Below, in pieces: positions 34,240 through 42,926 of a stretch of 64,000 nt of DNA. The notes under the pieces were generated by a model. That model did no database searches and was not told the DNA's origin. It saw only the letters and a program-made list of their open reading frames with translations. The stretch's first letter is position 1, and every line of letters starts with the position of its first letter. The translations under genes and the position numbers were made by a program. The stretch covers positions 735,516 to 799,515 of the forward strand of contig NZ_BBZI01000008.1 in the NCBI RefSeq assembly GCF_008974245.1, read 5' to 3'. This DNA comes from Streptomyces abyssomicinicus (GTDB lineage: Bacteria > Actinomycetota > Actinomycetes > Streptomycetales > Streptomycetaceae).

Positions 34240-35571
34240 ATGGGCGACACGGGACACGCCTTGGGTCCGGTGATGGACCGGGACGAGGTGGACCGTGCGC
34301 TGGCGCGGCTCGGCGCGGAGCACGAGGCCATAGAGTCCTCGCTCCTCGCGCTGCAGGACCACGCGGGGCGCAGACTTCTCGAAGGGGCCGAGCTGACCGG
34401 CGCCACCCGGGAGCGGTGGGAGCGGGCGGACGCCTCGATCACCCTGCTGTGGACGTATTTCGACGCCTGGACGGACACCCTGCGCTCCGCCCGCGAGCTG
34501 CGGGCGCGGCGCCGCTGGTCCGGGCGTGAGGACCTGGTGGCGCTCACCGAGCTGCTGCGCGGCCCGAGCGTCACGGTGGCCGGGGCCGCCGCGGCGGACG
34601 GCGGCCTGGCGGGCGGGACCTCCACCGCTCGGCTCAGCCGCCGCTACACCCTGTCGGCGCTGGTCGACCGGATGAACGAGCTGTACGCCGCCGCGCTGGA
34701 CATGGTGGTGGCCGCCGACGCGGTCTGGTCGGCGCTGCCCGCCCGGATCGACATGCTCTCCGCCGAGCTGCGCCGCACCCGCGAGCTGGCCCGTTCGGTG
34801 GGCGTCCGGCCGGGCGAGCACCCGGCAGGGGACGACCTGGAGCGGATCACCCGGGCCCTGACCCGGCTGCGGGAGCGGGTGGTCTCGGACCCGCTGTCCT
34901 TCTGGGCGCCCGCCGAGGGAAGTTCGGCCCCCGGCGCGGGCCGCCCGGACACCACGGCGTACGACCGGCACGCGCGGGAACTGGAGGACGTGCGGCGCGA
35001 GGTGGAGGCGGTGCTGACGGTCCGGCAGGACGCGGAGTCCCGGCTGCTGGGGCTGCGGGACGTGCTGAGCCGCGCGGACCGCACCCTGGCCGAGGCGCGT
35101 CTGGCGCGCGGCGAGGTGCTGGCGAAGATCGCGGCCACCGAGGTGCCCGCGGTGAGCGGGCCGCCGACCGTGCTCCAGGAGCGGCTGTCGGCGGCGGCGG
35201 AGTACCGGCGGCAGGGGCTGTGGCACCGGCTGTCCCCGCTCCTGGACGAGCTGGAACGCAAGGCGGAGGACGAACTGGTGCGCGCCCGCGAGTCGTTGAC
35301 CGCCGTCACGGCACCGCTGGCGATCCGCGCCGAGTTGCGCGGACGGCTGGACGCCTACCGGGCGAAGGTGTCCCGGAACGGTCTCGGGGAGGACCCGCTG
35401 CTGGTCGAGCGGTACGACATCGCCCGCCGGATGCTGTGGAGCGCGCCCTGCGACCTGCGGGTGGCCGAGCAGGCGGTGTTCCGCTACCAGCAGGCGGCGG
35501 CCGAACTGCTGCGGCCGCCCGTCATGCCCACCCAGGACGGGGCGGGACGGCCGGAGGGGGCCCAGGCGTGA
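34240..35571 (+). CDS. Coiled-coil protein of the PknG locus, function unknown
   Basis: I do not recognise a named domain in this 443-residue protein. It has no signal peptide or membrane helix, so it is cytoplasmic. It is almost wholly helical, with charged heptad-like stretches that predict coiled coils near residues 15-90, 170-220, 245-300 and 310-390 (for example ELEDVRREVEAVLTVRQDAESRLLGLRDVLSRADRTLAEARLARGEVLAKI, split into parts). It lies between glnH and pknG, 38 bases before the kinase, so it probably acts with the kinase as a scaffold or adaptor. The start ATG at 34240 follows GAGAGGTG. Confidence 0.8.
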   Translation: MGDTGHALGPVMDRDEVDRALARLGAEHEAIESSLLALQDHAGRRLLEGAELTGATRERWERADASITLLWTYFDAWTDTLRSARELRARRRWSGREDLVALTELLRGPSVTVAGAAAADGGLAGGTSTARLSRRYTLSALVDRMNELYAAALDMVVAADAVWSALPARIDMLSAELRRTRELARSVGVRPGEHPAGDDLERITRALTRLRERVVSDPLSFWAPAEGSSAPGAGRPDTTAYDRHARELEDVRREVEAVLTVRQDAESRLLGLRDVLSRADRTLAEARLARGEVLAKIAATEVPAVSGPPTVLQERLSAAAEYRRQGLWHRLSPLLDELERKAEDELVRARESLTAVTAPLAIRAELRGRLDAYRAKVSRNGLGEDPLLVERYDIARRMLWSAPCDLRVAEQAVFRYQQAAAELLRPPVMPTQDGAGRPEGAQA

Positions 35572-35608
35572 GTGCCGACGGAGGGGGAGCTGTGCGGAGG
35601 GACGGGGC

Positions 35609-38386
35609 GTGAACGAGGGGAAGTGCCAGCGGCCGGACTGCGGTGGCGCGTACGAGGACGTCGGCGGCGGTGAGCTGTACTGCGACCACTGCGGGCTGGC
35701 GCCGGTGGTGTCGCCGGACGGCATGGTGGGCGCGGCGCCCACCGGGATCGCCGGTCAGCCGCAGGGGAGCGCGGGCCGGGGCGGCTCCACCGGTTCCACC
35801 GGCCCGGGCGGTGCGGGCGGCCCGGGCGGCGCGCAGGGATCGGCCGGAGCGGCCGGAGCGGCCGCATCGGAGACGTCCTCGCGTTCGTCCTCCCCCTCCT
35901 CGTCCCGCTCGTCCCGCTCGTCCCGCTCGTCGTCGCGGTCCCGGCGCTCGGTCTCGGGCCGGCTGTCGGGGACGCTGAGCGGCGAGGCGACGGTCGGCGC
36001 GCTCTCGGTGCGCAGTTCGGGGGCGCAGTCCGGCGGTTCGCACCGCGGGCGGCTGGGCGCGGGACTGGTCGACGTGCCGGCGGTGCCGCGGCCGGACCCG
36101 CGGGCCATGGTGCTGGACGACCCGCGGGTGCCGGAGCGCAAGCGGTTCTGCTCGCGTTCGGACTGCGGCGCGCCGGTGGGCCGGGCCCGCGGCGATCGCC
36201 CGGGCCGCACCGAGGGGTTCTGCACCAAGTGCGGCCACCCCTATTCCTTCGTGCCCAAGCTGCGCGCCGGGGACGTCGTGCACGGGCAGTACGAGGTGGC
36301 GGGCTGCCTGGCCCACGGCGGGCTGGGCTGGATCTACCTGGCGGTGGACCGCGCGGTCTCCGACCGGTGGGTCGTCCTCAAGGGCCTGCTGGACACCGGC
36401 GACCAGGACGCGATGGCCGCCGCCATCTCCGAGCGGCGGTTCCTGGCCGAGATCGAGCACGCCAACATCGTGCGGATCTACAACTTCGTCGAGCACCTGG
36501 ACCAGCGGACCGGCTCCATGGACGGCTACATCGTCATGGAGTACGTCGGCGGGAAGTCGCTGAAGGACATCGCCAACGGCCGCCGCACCCCGGACGGCCG
36601 GCGCGACCCGCTGCCGGTGGAGCAGGCCTGCGCCTACGGCATCGAGGCGCTGGAGGCCCTGGGCCACCTGCACAGCCGCAACCTGCTGTACTGCGACTTC
36701 AAGGTCGACAACGCGATACAGACCGAGGACCAGCTCAAGCTGATCGACATGGGCGCGGTCCGGCGGATGGACGACTTCGAGTCGGCCATCTACGGCACGG
36801 TGGGCTACCAGGCGCCCGAGGTCGCCACGGTGGGCCCGTCGGTCGCCTCCGACCTGTACACGGTGGCGCGTACCCTCGCGGTGCTCAGCTTCGACTTCCA
36901 CGGGTACACCACGGTGTTCGCGGACTCGCTGCCCGACCCGGACGAGATCGAGGTGTTCCGGCGGTACGAGTCGTTCTACCGGCTGCTGGTGCGGGCCACC
37001 GACCCGGATCCGGCGCGCCGGTTCGCCTCGGCCCAGGAGATGGCCGAGCAGCTCACCGGCGTGCTGCGCGAGGTGGTCGCGCTGCGGTCCGGCCGCCCTC
37101 GGCCCGCCCTCTCCACCCTGTTCGGCCCCGAACTGCGCGTCACCGACTCCCAGTTGTTCGGCGACCGGGACCCGGAGGTCTCACGCCTCGGCGCCCGGCG
37201 GAATCCTCAGGGCAAGCTGTTCGCCCGGCGCCGCGCGGACATCCCGACGGCAGGAGGGGCCCCCGCCGCAGGAGGGGCCCCCGCCGCGGGTGGGGCCGCG
37301 GCCCCGGCGGTGGACGGCCCTCCGGCCGCCGTGGCCGCCGCCGTGCCCGCCCCGCCGTCGCCGACTCCGTTCTTCCCCGCCCAGCGCGGCGCCGTCGCGG
37401 CGCCCCCGCCGGGCGCCCCGCTCCCCCCGCCGCTGTCACCCGGACCGGTGAAACCGGCGGACGCCGCGGCCACCGCGCTGGCCCTGCCGGTGCCCCGGGT
37501 GAACCCCGACGACCCGAACGCCGGCTTCCTCGCCTCGCTGATGACCGCGGCGCCCCAGGAGCTGATCGCCGCGCTGGCCGGGGCCCCCTCCCGCTCGCCC
37601 GAGTCACGGCTGCGGCTGGTCCGGGCGCGGCTGGAGGCGGGCGAGGCGGCGGCCGCCGTGGACGAGCTGCTGGGGCTGGCGGCGGAGGACCCCGACGACT
37701 GGCGGGTGGTCTGGTACCGGGGCGTGACGTCGCTGGTCACCGGCGAGTACGTGGCCTCCGCGCTGGCCTTCGACGCGCTGTACGACGCCTTTCCCGGCGA
37801 GCCCGCGCCGAAGCTGGCGCTGGGTCTGTGCGCGGAGGTGCTGGGGCAGTTGGACAACGCCGCCGAGTACTACCGGCTGGTGTGGGCGACCGATCCGAGC
37901 TACGTCAGCGCGGCCTTCGGGCTGGCCCGGGTGCAGCTCGCCGCGGGCGACCGGGCGGCCGCGGTGACCACCCTGGAGTCGGTGCCGGAGGCCTCCATCC
38001 ACTACACGGCGGCCCGGGTCGCCGCCGTCCGGGCACGTCTGCGGGGGCGTACCGTGGTGGGCGCCGACACGCGGTTCCTCGACGATCTGACCGCCGCCGC
38101 CGCGCAGGTGGAGGCGCTGGGCGGATACGGCCTGGACGCCGTGCGGCGCGAGCGGCTGTCCGCGGAGGTGCTGGGCTGCGCGCTCGACTGGGTACTCTCC
38201 GGAGGCCGGGGCTCCGCACCGGTGCTCTCCGGGCGCGGGGTGCTCGGCGAAGTACTGGACGAGCGGGGACTCCGCCTCGGCCTGGAACGTTCGTACCGCA
38301 CGCTGGCCCGTCTCGCGGACGGCGGCGAGGAGAGGATCGACCTGGTGGAACGCGCCAACCGTTACCGTCCCCGGACGTGGGTGTAG
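35609..38386 (+). CDS. pknG: PknG-type serine/threonine protein kinase
   Basis: This 925-residue soluble kinase has the PknG layout plus an extra N-terminal zinc ribbon. Cys6, Cys11, Cys25 and Cys28 form the first ribbon. A Ser-rich linker follows, then the rubredoxin-like site Cys181, Cys186, Cys205, Cys208. The kinase domain (about 215-480) has Lys258 (VVLKG), catalytic Asp363 (LLYCDFKVDN) and metal-binding Asp380 (DMG, where most kinases have DFG). The missing HRD arginine is typical of PknG. After a Pro/Ala linker, residues 625-925 form TPR-like helices (LRLVRARLEAGEAAAAVDELLG...). In mycobacteria PknG phosphorylates the FHA protein GarA in response to GlnH-GlnX. The GTG start is at 35609. 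Confidence 0.93.
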   Translation: MNEGKCQRPDCGGAYEDVGGGELYCDHCGLAPVVSPDGMVGAAPTGIAGQPQGSAGRGGSTGSTGPGGAGGPGGAQGSAGAAGAAASETSSRSSSPSSSRSSRSSRSSSRSRRSVSGRLSGTLSGEATVGALSVRSSGAQSGGSHRGRLGAGLVDVPAVPRPDPRAMVLDDPRVPERKRFCSRSDCGAPVGRARGDRPGRTEGFCTKCGHPYSFVPKLRAGDVVHGQYEVAGCLAHGGLGWIYLAVDRAVSDRWVVLKGLLDTGDQDAMAAAISERRFLAEIEHANIVRIYNFVEHLDQRTGSMDGYIVMEYVGGKSLKDIANGRRTPDGRRDPLPVEQACAYGIEALEALGHLHSRNLLYCDFKVDNAIQTEDQLKLIDMGAVRRMDDFESAIYGTVGYQAPEVATVGPSVASDLYTVARTLAVLSFDFHGYTTVFADSLPDPDEIEVFRRYESFYRLLVRATDPDPARRFASAQEMAEQLTGVLREVVALRSGRPRPALSTLFGPELRVTDSQLFGDRDPEVSRLGARRNPQGKLFARRRADIPTAGGAPAAGGAPAAGGAAAPAVDGPPAAVAAAVPAPPSPTPFFPAQRGAVAAPPPGAPLPPPLSPGPVKPADAAATALALPVPRVNPDDPNAGFLASLMTAAPQELIAALAGAPSRSPESRLRLVRARLEAGEAAAAVDELLGLAAEDPDDWRVVWYRGVTSLVTGEYVASALAFDALYDAFPGEPAPKLALGLCAEVLGQLDNAAEYYRLVWATDPSYVSAAFGLARVQLAAGDRAAAVTTLESVPEASIHYTAARVAAVRARLRGRTVVGADTRFLDDLTAAAAQVEALGGYGLDAVRRERLSAEVLGCALDWVLSGGRGSAPVLSGRGVLGEVLDERGLRLGLERSYRTLARLADGGEERIDLVERANRYRPRTWV

Positions 38387-38397
38387 TGGTGCCGCCG

Positions 38398-39642
38398 ATG
38401 ACTGCCGACACGCATCGCCTGTCCGCCTGCCCGGGCTGCACCGAGCCGGTGGAGCCGGCCGACCTCTACTGCGGGGCCTGTGGCCTGAACCTGTCGTCGG
38501 CCGCGGCCCCCGAGGCCGACACGCCGACGGTCGCCCTGCAGACGCGCGACGACACGCCGTCGGCCGCCGCTCCCGCGCCGGGACCCACCTCGGCGGAGTC
38601 CTCCGCGGACGGCCGGGCGGAGCCCTCGACGGACAGCTACGTCCTCCAGCCGCCCGCCCCGCGCGCCGCGGACCCCCGGGCCTCCGTGGCGGCGCCCGCC
38701 GCACCGCGGGGCGCCGCCGGTGCGGCCGGTGCCACGGCGTGCGTGGCGTGCCGGGCCGGGCGGGTGGACGGCGACGGCTACTGCGAGAACTGCGGCCATG
38801 CCCAGCCGAGGGAACGGGACCACATGGAACAGGAGTCGGGGCCCGTCGCCGCGGTCAGCGACCGCGGACTGCGCCACCACCGCAACGAGGACGCGTTCGC
38901 CCTGACGGCCGCCGCCCTTCCGGACGGCACGCCGGTCTCGGTGGCCGTGGTCTGCGACGGGGTCTCCTCCGCCACCCGGCCCGACGAGGCGTCCGCGGCC
39001 GCCTCCCGCACCGCGGCCGACACGCTCCGCGAGGCGCTGCCGCGCGGCACCCACCCGCAGACCGCGATGCACGAGGCCATCCTGGCCGCGGCCCGCGCGG
39101 TCGACGCGCTGGCCGGCGAGCCCGCCGCGGCCCGGGAGCACGCCGTGCAGCAGAACGCCCCGGCCTGCACCCTGGTCTCCGCGGTCGTCGCCGACGACCT
39201 GCTGGTGATCGGCTGGGTCGGCGACAGCCGCGCCTACTGGGTGCCCGACGACCGGTCCGCCCCGGCGCGGCTCACCGAGGACGACTCCTGGGCGGCGCAG
39301 ATGGTCGCGGCCGGGCTGATGAGCGAGGCGCAGGCGTACGCCGACGAGCGCGCCCACGCGATCACCGGCTGGCTGGGCGCCGACGCCTACGAACTCGAGC
39401 CGCACACCGCCTCGTTCAAGCCGGACCGGCCCGGCGTGGTGGTGGTCTGCACGGACGGCCTGTGGAACTACGCCGAGACCGCGGAGCAGATGGCGGAGAT
39501 CCTCCCGGCCGACGCGGCCGCCCGCCCGCTGCACAGCGCCCGGGTCCTGGTCGGCCACGCCCTGGACGGAGGGGGCCACGACAACGTAACAGTGGCGTTG
39601 GTGCCGTTCCCCGGCCCGGGCACGGGGGCAGGATCCGGCTGA
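38398..39642 (+). CDS. PP2C-family protein phosphatase with two zinc ribbons
   Basis: This 414-residue protein starts with two zinc ribbons (Cys11, Cys14, Cys25, Cys28 and Cys115, Cys118, Cys129, Cys132) joined by a Pro/Ala-rich linker. The metal-dependent PP2C phosphatase domain follows (about 145-405): VSDRGLRHHRNEDAF, VVCDGVSSA with metal ligand Asp187, VIGWVGDSRAYW, CTDGLWNY and GGHDNVTVAL, all metal-binding motifs present. It is predicted to remove phosphate from proteins modified by the neighbouring PknG. The ATG at 38398 is 11 bases after the kinase stop; GTG codons at 38386 and 38389 in the same frame are alternatives. Confidence 0.93.
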   Translation: MTADTHRLSACPGCTEPVEPADLYCGACGLNLSSAAAPEADTPTVALQTRDDTPSAAAPAPGPTSAESSADGRAEPSTDSYVLQPPAPRAADPRASVAAPAAPRGAAGAAGATACVACRAGRVDGDGYCENCGHAQPRERDHMEQESGPVAAVSDRGLRHHRNEDAFALTAAALPDGTPVSVAVVCDGVSSATRPDEASAAASRTAADTLREALPRGTHPQTAMHEAILAAARAVDALAGEPAAAREHAVQQNAPACTLVSAVVADDLLVIGWVGDSRAYWVPDDRSAPARLTEDDSWAAQMVAAGLMSEAQAYADERAHAITGWLGADAYELEPHTASFKPDRPGVVVVCTDGLWNYAETAEQMAEILPADAAARPLHSARVLVGHALDGGGHDNVTVALVPFPGPGTGAGSG

Positions 39643-39688
39643 GGCGCGCCCGGCCGAGGGAGCCGCGGGCGCCAGGGGGGACGAACGC

Positions 39689-41050
39689 ATGGCGATTCTC
39701 TCGAAACCGGACGCGCCGCGTTTCTCCGTGGACGTCTACCAGAACGAGTACCTTCCGGAGGGCGCCGGCGAGGTGAACGCCGTGGTGACCGTCACGGCCA
39801 CCGGCGGCGGCGCCCTGCGCGCGCGGGGCACCGGGTACCACCCGTCCGGCTCGGGCGGCGGCCCGGACGCCGCCGTGGTGATCATGGTGGACTGCTCGGG
39901 TTCCATGGACTACCCGCCGGCCAAGATGCGCGGGGCCCGGGAGGCGACGGCCGCGGCGATCGACACGGTCCGCGACGGGGTGCGGTTCGCGGTGGTCGGC
40001 GGCACCCATGTCGCGCAGGAGGTCTATCCGGGCGACGGCCGGCTCGCCGTCGCCGGCCCGGAGACGCGGGCCCTGGCCAAACAGGCGCTGCGCCGGCTGA
40101 CCGCGGGGGGCGGCACCGCGATCGGCACCTGGCTGCGGCTGGCGGAGCGCCTGCTGTCGTCGGCGGACGTGACGATCCGGCACGGCATCCTGCTCACCGA
40201 CGGCCGCAACGAGCACGAGTCTCCCGAGCGGCTCGCGTCCGCCCTGGAGCACTGCGCCGGGCGGTTCACCTGCGACGCGCGGGGCGTGGGCACCGACTGG
40301 GAGGTCGGGGAGGTCACCGCCATCGCCTCCGCGCTGCTGGGCACCGCGGACATCGTGGCAGATCCGCAGAACCTGGCCGCCGACTTCACCTCGATGATGG
40401 AGACGGCGATGGGCAAGGGCGTCGCCGACGTGGCGCTGCGGCTGTGGACGCCGGCCGGGGCGCGGCTCCGCTTCGTCAAGCAGGTCGCGCCCGCCGTCGA
40501 GGACCTGACCGGCCGCCGCCGCGAGGCCGGGCCGCGGGCCGGGGACTACCCGACCGGGTCATGGGGCGACGAGTCGCGGGACTACCACGTCTGTGTGGAG
40601 GTGCCGCCCGCCGGGATCGGCCGGGAGATGCTCGCCGCCCGCGTCTCGCTGGTGGTGCCGAGGCCCGACGGTTCCGCCGAGAACCTGGGCGCGCAGGGCC
40701 TGGTCCGCGCCGTGTGGACCGACGACCTGGCCGCCTCGACCTCGATCGATCCGCAGGTCGCCCACTACACCGGGCAGGCGGAACTCGCCGAGGCCATCAA
40801 GCGAGGTCTGGAGGCCCGCAAGGCGGGTGACGTGGACGGGGCGACCGCCAAACTCGGCCGGGCGGTGCAGCTCGCCGGGCTGTCGGGAAACGCCGATACG
40901 GCGAAACTGCTTTCGAAGGTGGTGGACGTGGTCGACGAAGCGACAGGTACTGTGCGACTGAAGACGAAGGTCGCGGAAGCCGACGAGATGACTCTCGAGA
41001 CCCGGTCCACCAAAACGGTCCGTGTGAAGAGGCGACCGCACGAGCAGTGA
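39689..41050 (+). CDS. von Willebrand factor A domain protein
   Basis: This 453-residue cytoplasmic protein has a vWA domain at about residues 60-240. The metal-ion-dependent adhesion site is intact: DCSGSM beginning at Asp68, with the second Thr in GGGTAIGTWL and the third Asp in LLTDGRNEHESP. The C-terminal half has a beta-rich region and a helical stretch (AIKRGLEARKAGDVDGATAKLGRAVQLA) that looks like a TPR hairpin. In other bacteria vWA proteins linked to a kinase and a PP2C (TerY-type triads) act as phospho-signalling adaptors. That is the likely role here. The ATG follows a G-rich ribosome site. Confidence 0.9.
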   Translation: MAILSKPDAPRFSVDVYQNEYLPEGAGEVNAVVTVTATGGGALRARGTGYHPSGSGGGPDAAVVIMVDCSGSMDYPPAKMRGAREATAAAIDTVRDGVRFAVVGGTHVAQEVYPGDGRLAVAGPETRALAKQALRRLTAGGGTAIGTWLRLAERLLSSADVTIRHGILLTDGRNEHESPERLASALEHCAGRFTCDARGVGTDWEVGEVTAIASALLGTADIVADPQNLAADFTSMMETAMGKGVADVALRLWTPAGARLRFVKQVAPAVEDLTGRRREAGPRAGDYPTGSWGDESRDYHVCVEVPPAGIGREMLAARVSLVVPRPDGSAENLGAQGLVRAVWTDDLAASTSIDPQVAHYTGQAELAEAIKRGLEARKAGDVDGATAKLGRAVQLAGLSGNADTAKLLSKVVDVVDEATGTVRLKTKVAEADEMTLETRSTKTVRVKRRPHEQ

Positions 41051-41099
41051 GCGAGCCGGCCCGCCGAGCGGCCGGAAAGGGAGAGGGGGAAGCGCCGAC

Positions 41100-42842
41100 A
41101 TGCCGACCTGCCCGAACGGACACCAGTCGGGTTCCGACGACTGGTGCGAGGTCTGCGGTCACCGCATGGCCGGTGCCGTGCCTCCGCCCCCGCCCCCGGG
41201 CGGGTACGGCTTCCCGCCGCCGCCCGCGGGGGCCGGGGGCCAGGGGGGCCGTCCGCAGGAACTCTGCCCGCAGTGCCGCACGCCCCGCGAGGGGCTCGCG
41301 CCGTTCTGCGAGGAGTGCCGCTGGAACTTCCTCACCAACACGGCCACCTCTTACACGCCGCCGCCCCCGTCGTACGGGGGGCCGGGCGGTCCCGGTGGCC
41401 ACGGCGGCCCGCCGCCCCCGCCCGGGGGGCGGGCGTACCCGCCGGACCCGTCGGAGTACCAGCCCTCGCGGCCCTCGCAGCTGAACCGTCCCGCCGAGCC
41501 GCTGGGCTCCGAGCCGGGCGGTGCGCCGGCCTCCTTCCAGCAGGGGCGGCCGGGGGCGGGCGGGCCTCAGCCGGCCATCTTCGACACCGGCCGCGGTCCG
41601 GCCGGGCCGACGGGCGACGACTGGATGCTCCCGCCGCCGTCGTCGCCGGGCGGTCCCGGCGGTCCTGGCGGTCCCGGGCCCGGTGGGCCTGGCGGTCCCG
41701 GGCCCGGTGGGCCTGGCGGTCCCGGTGGTCCCGGTGGACCGGGCAACCCGTTCGGGCCGGGGCCGGGCGGTCCCGGGCCGGGTGGCCCCGGTGGGCCTGG
41801 CGCGCCCGGTGGCGGTAACCCCTTCGGGCCGGGCGGTCACGGTGGGCCCGGCGCGGGTGGACCCGGCGGCCCCGGCGGACGTGACGGCCACGGCGCGCCG
41901 GGCGGCCCGTTCCGCCCCGGCGGCCCGGACGGCCTCGGCGCGCCTGGCGGACCTGGTGGGCCGTTCAATCCGGGCGGTCACGGCGGCCCTGGCGGTCCCG
42001 ACGGACCGTTCGGCACCGGTGGCCCCGGCGGCCTCGGTGGACCGGGCGGACCGGTCGGCCCGGGAGGTCCGGACGGCCCCGGCGGCCCGTTCAGCCGCGG
42101 TGGACCGGGCGGTCCTGGCGGTCCTGGCGGACCGTTCGGTCCCGGCGGTCCCGGCGGTCCCGGTGCTCCCGGCGGCCCGGACGGCCCCGGCGGCCCGTTC
42201 GGCCCCGGTGGACCGGGCGGTCCTGGCGGCCCCGGCGGTCCTGGCGAGCACGGCGCGGCGTACGGCGCGCCCGGCGCCGGTCCGGCCACCCACCCCGGCC
42301 CTCCGCAGTGGCCCGGCGCGCCCGGTCAGCCCGGCCCCTCCCACGGGTCCCACGCACCCGGGCACCCCGGTCCGCCCGGGCCCGGCCAGGGCCCCGGCGG
42401 CGGTTACGGCTACCCGCAGCCCGGCCCGCCGCGCCAGGCGACCTGGACGGCGACCGTCGGCCCGGACCGCGCGTACTTCATGGCGATGATGCAGCGCTCC
42501 GGACCCGAGGCCGCGGGGCTCAACCTGCCCGCGTACTCGCCGGAGCAGCAGCTGACCCTCACCGGTCCGCAGGTCACCATCGGCCGTCGCCGGCACTCCA
42601 CCGGCGACACCCCCGACGTCGACCTGTCGGTGCCGCCGGAGGACCCCGGCGTCTCCCACCAGCACGCGGTGCTGGTGGAGCAGGCGGACGGGAGCTGGGC
42701 GGTCATCGACCAGAACTCCACCAACGGCACCACGGTGAACGGCGCCGAGGAACCGATCCAGCCGTTCGTCCCCGTCCCGCTGCGGGACGGCGACCGCGTG
42801 CACGTCGGCGCCTGGACCACGATCACCGTCCGCCGCGGCTGA
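41100..42842 (+). CDS. FHA domain protein with zinc ribbons and a collagen-like linker
   Basis: This 580-residue protein has three parts. Residues 1-75 hold two zinc-binding motifs (Cys4, His8, Cys16, Cys19 and Cys56, Cys59, Cys70, Cys73). Residues 180-390 or so are a Gly-Pro-rich collagen-like tract (GGPGGPG-type triplets). The C-terminal 110 residues are a forkhead-associated domain: VTIGRRRHSTGDTPDVDLS, PGVSHQHAVLV and DQNSTNGTTVNG contain the Arg, Ser-His and Asn used to bind phosphothreonine. As the FHA member of the PknG locus it is the analogue of GarA/OdhI, the usual PknG target, although its layout is very different. The ATG is at 41100. Confidence 0.9.
   Translation: MPTCPNGHQSGSDDWCEVCGHRMAGAVPPPPPPGGYGFPPPPAGAGGQGGRPQELCPQCRTPREGLAPFCEECRWNFLTNTATSYTPPPPSYGGPGGPGGHGGPPPPPGGRAYPPDPSEYQPSRPSQLNRPAEPLGSEPGGAPASFQQGRPGAGGPQPAIFDTGRGPAGPTGDDWMLPPPSSPGGPGGPGGPGPGGPGGPGPGGPGGPGGPGGPGNPFGPGPGGPGPGGPGGPGAPGGGNPFGPGGHGGPGAGGPGGPGGRDGHGAPGGPFRPGGPDGLGAPGGPGGPFNPGGHGGPGGPDGPFGTGGPGGLGGPGGPVGPGGPDGPGGPFSRGGPGGPGGPGGPFGPGGPGGPGAPGGPDGPGGPFGPGGPGGPGGPGGPGEHGAAYGAPGAGPATHPGPPQWPGAPGQPGPSHGSHAPGHPGPPGPGQGPGGGYGYPQPGPPRQATWTATVGPDRAYFMAMMQRSGPEAAGLNLPAYSPEQQLTLTGPQVTIGRRRHSTGDTPDVDLSVPPEDPGVSHQHAVLVEQADGSWAVIDQNSTNGTTVNGAEEPIQPFVPVPLRDGDRVHVGAWTTITVRRG
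41640..42260 (+). repeat. Collagen-like Gly-Pro-Gly coding repeat
   Basis: About 200 codons of GGY CCY GGY type inside the FHA gene, with interspersed NPFGPG, GAPGGP and DGPGGP variants. The reverse complement and the +1 frame are also open, an effect of the repeat. Confidence 0.85.
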
Positions 42843-42852
42843 CGCGGAGGAC

Positions 42853-42902
42853 ACCCGGTCCTCAGGGACTTTCGGCCCGTCCACAGGCCTTGAGGACCGG
42901 GT
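42853..42902 (+). terminator. Terminator after the PknG-FHA gene block
   Basis: A 12-bp perfect stem (ACCCGGTCCTCA at 42853-42864 with 42891-42902), extended by three more pairs, follows the FHA stop by 10 bp. It separates the signalling block from the haemoglobin gene. Confidence 0.75.
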
Positions 42903-42926
42903 CCCCCCGTCTGAGACGATGGAGGG

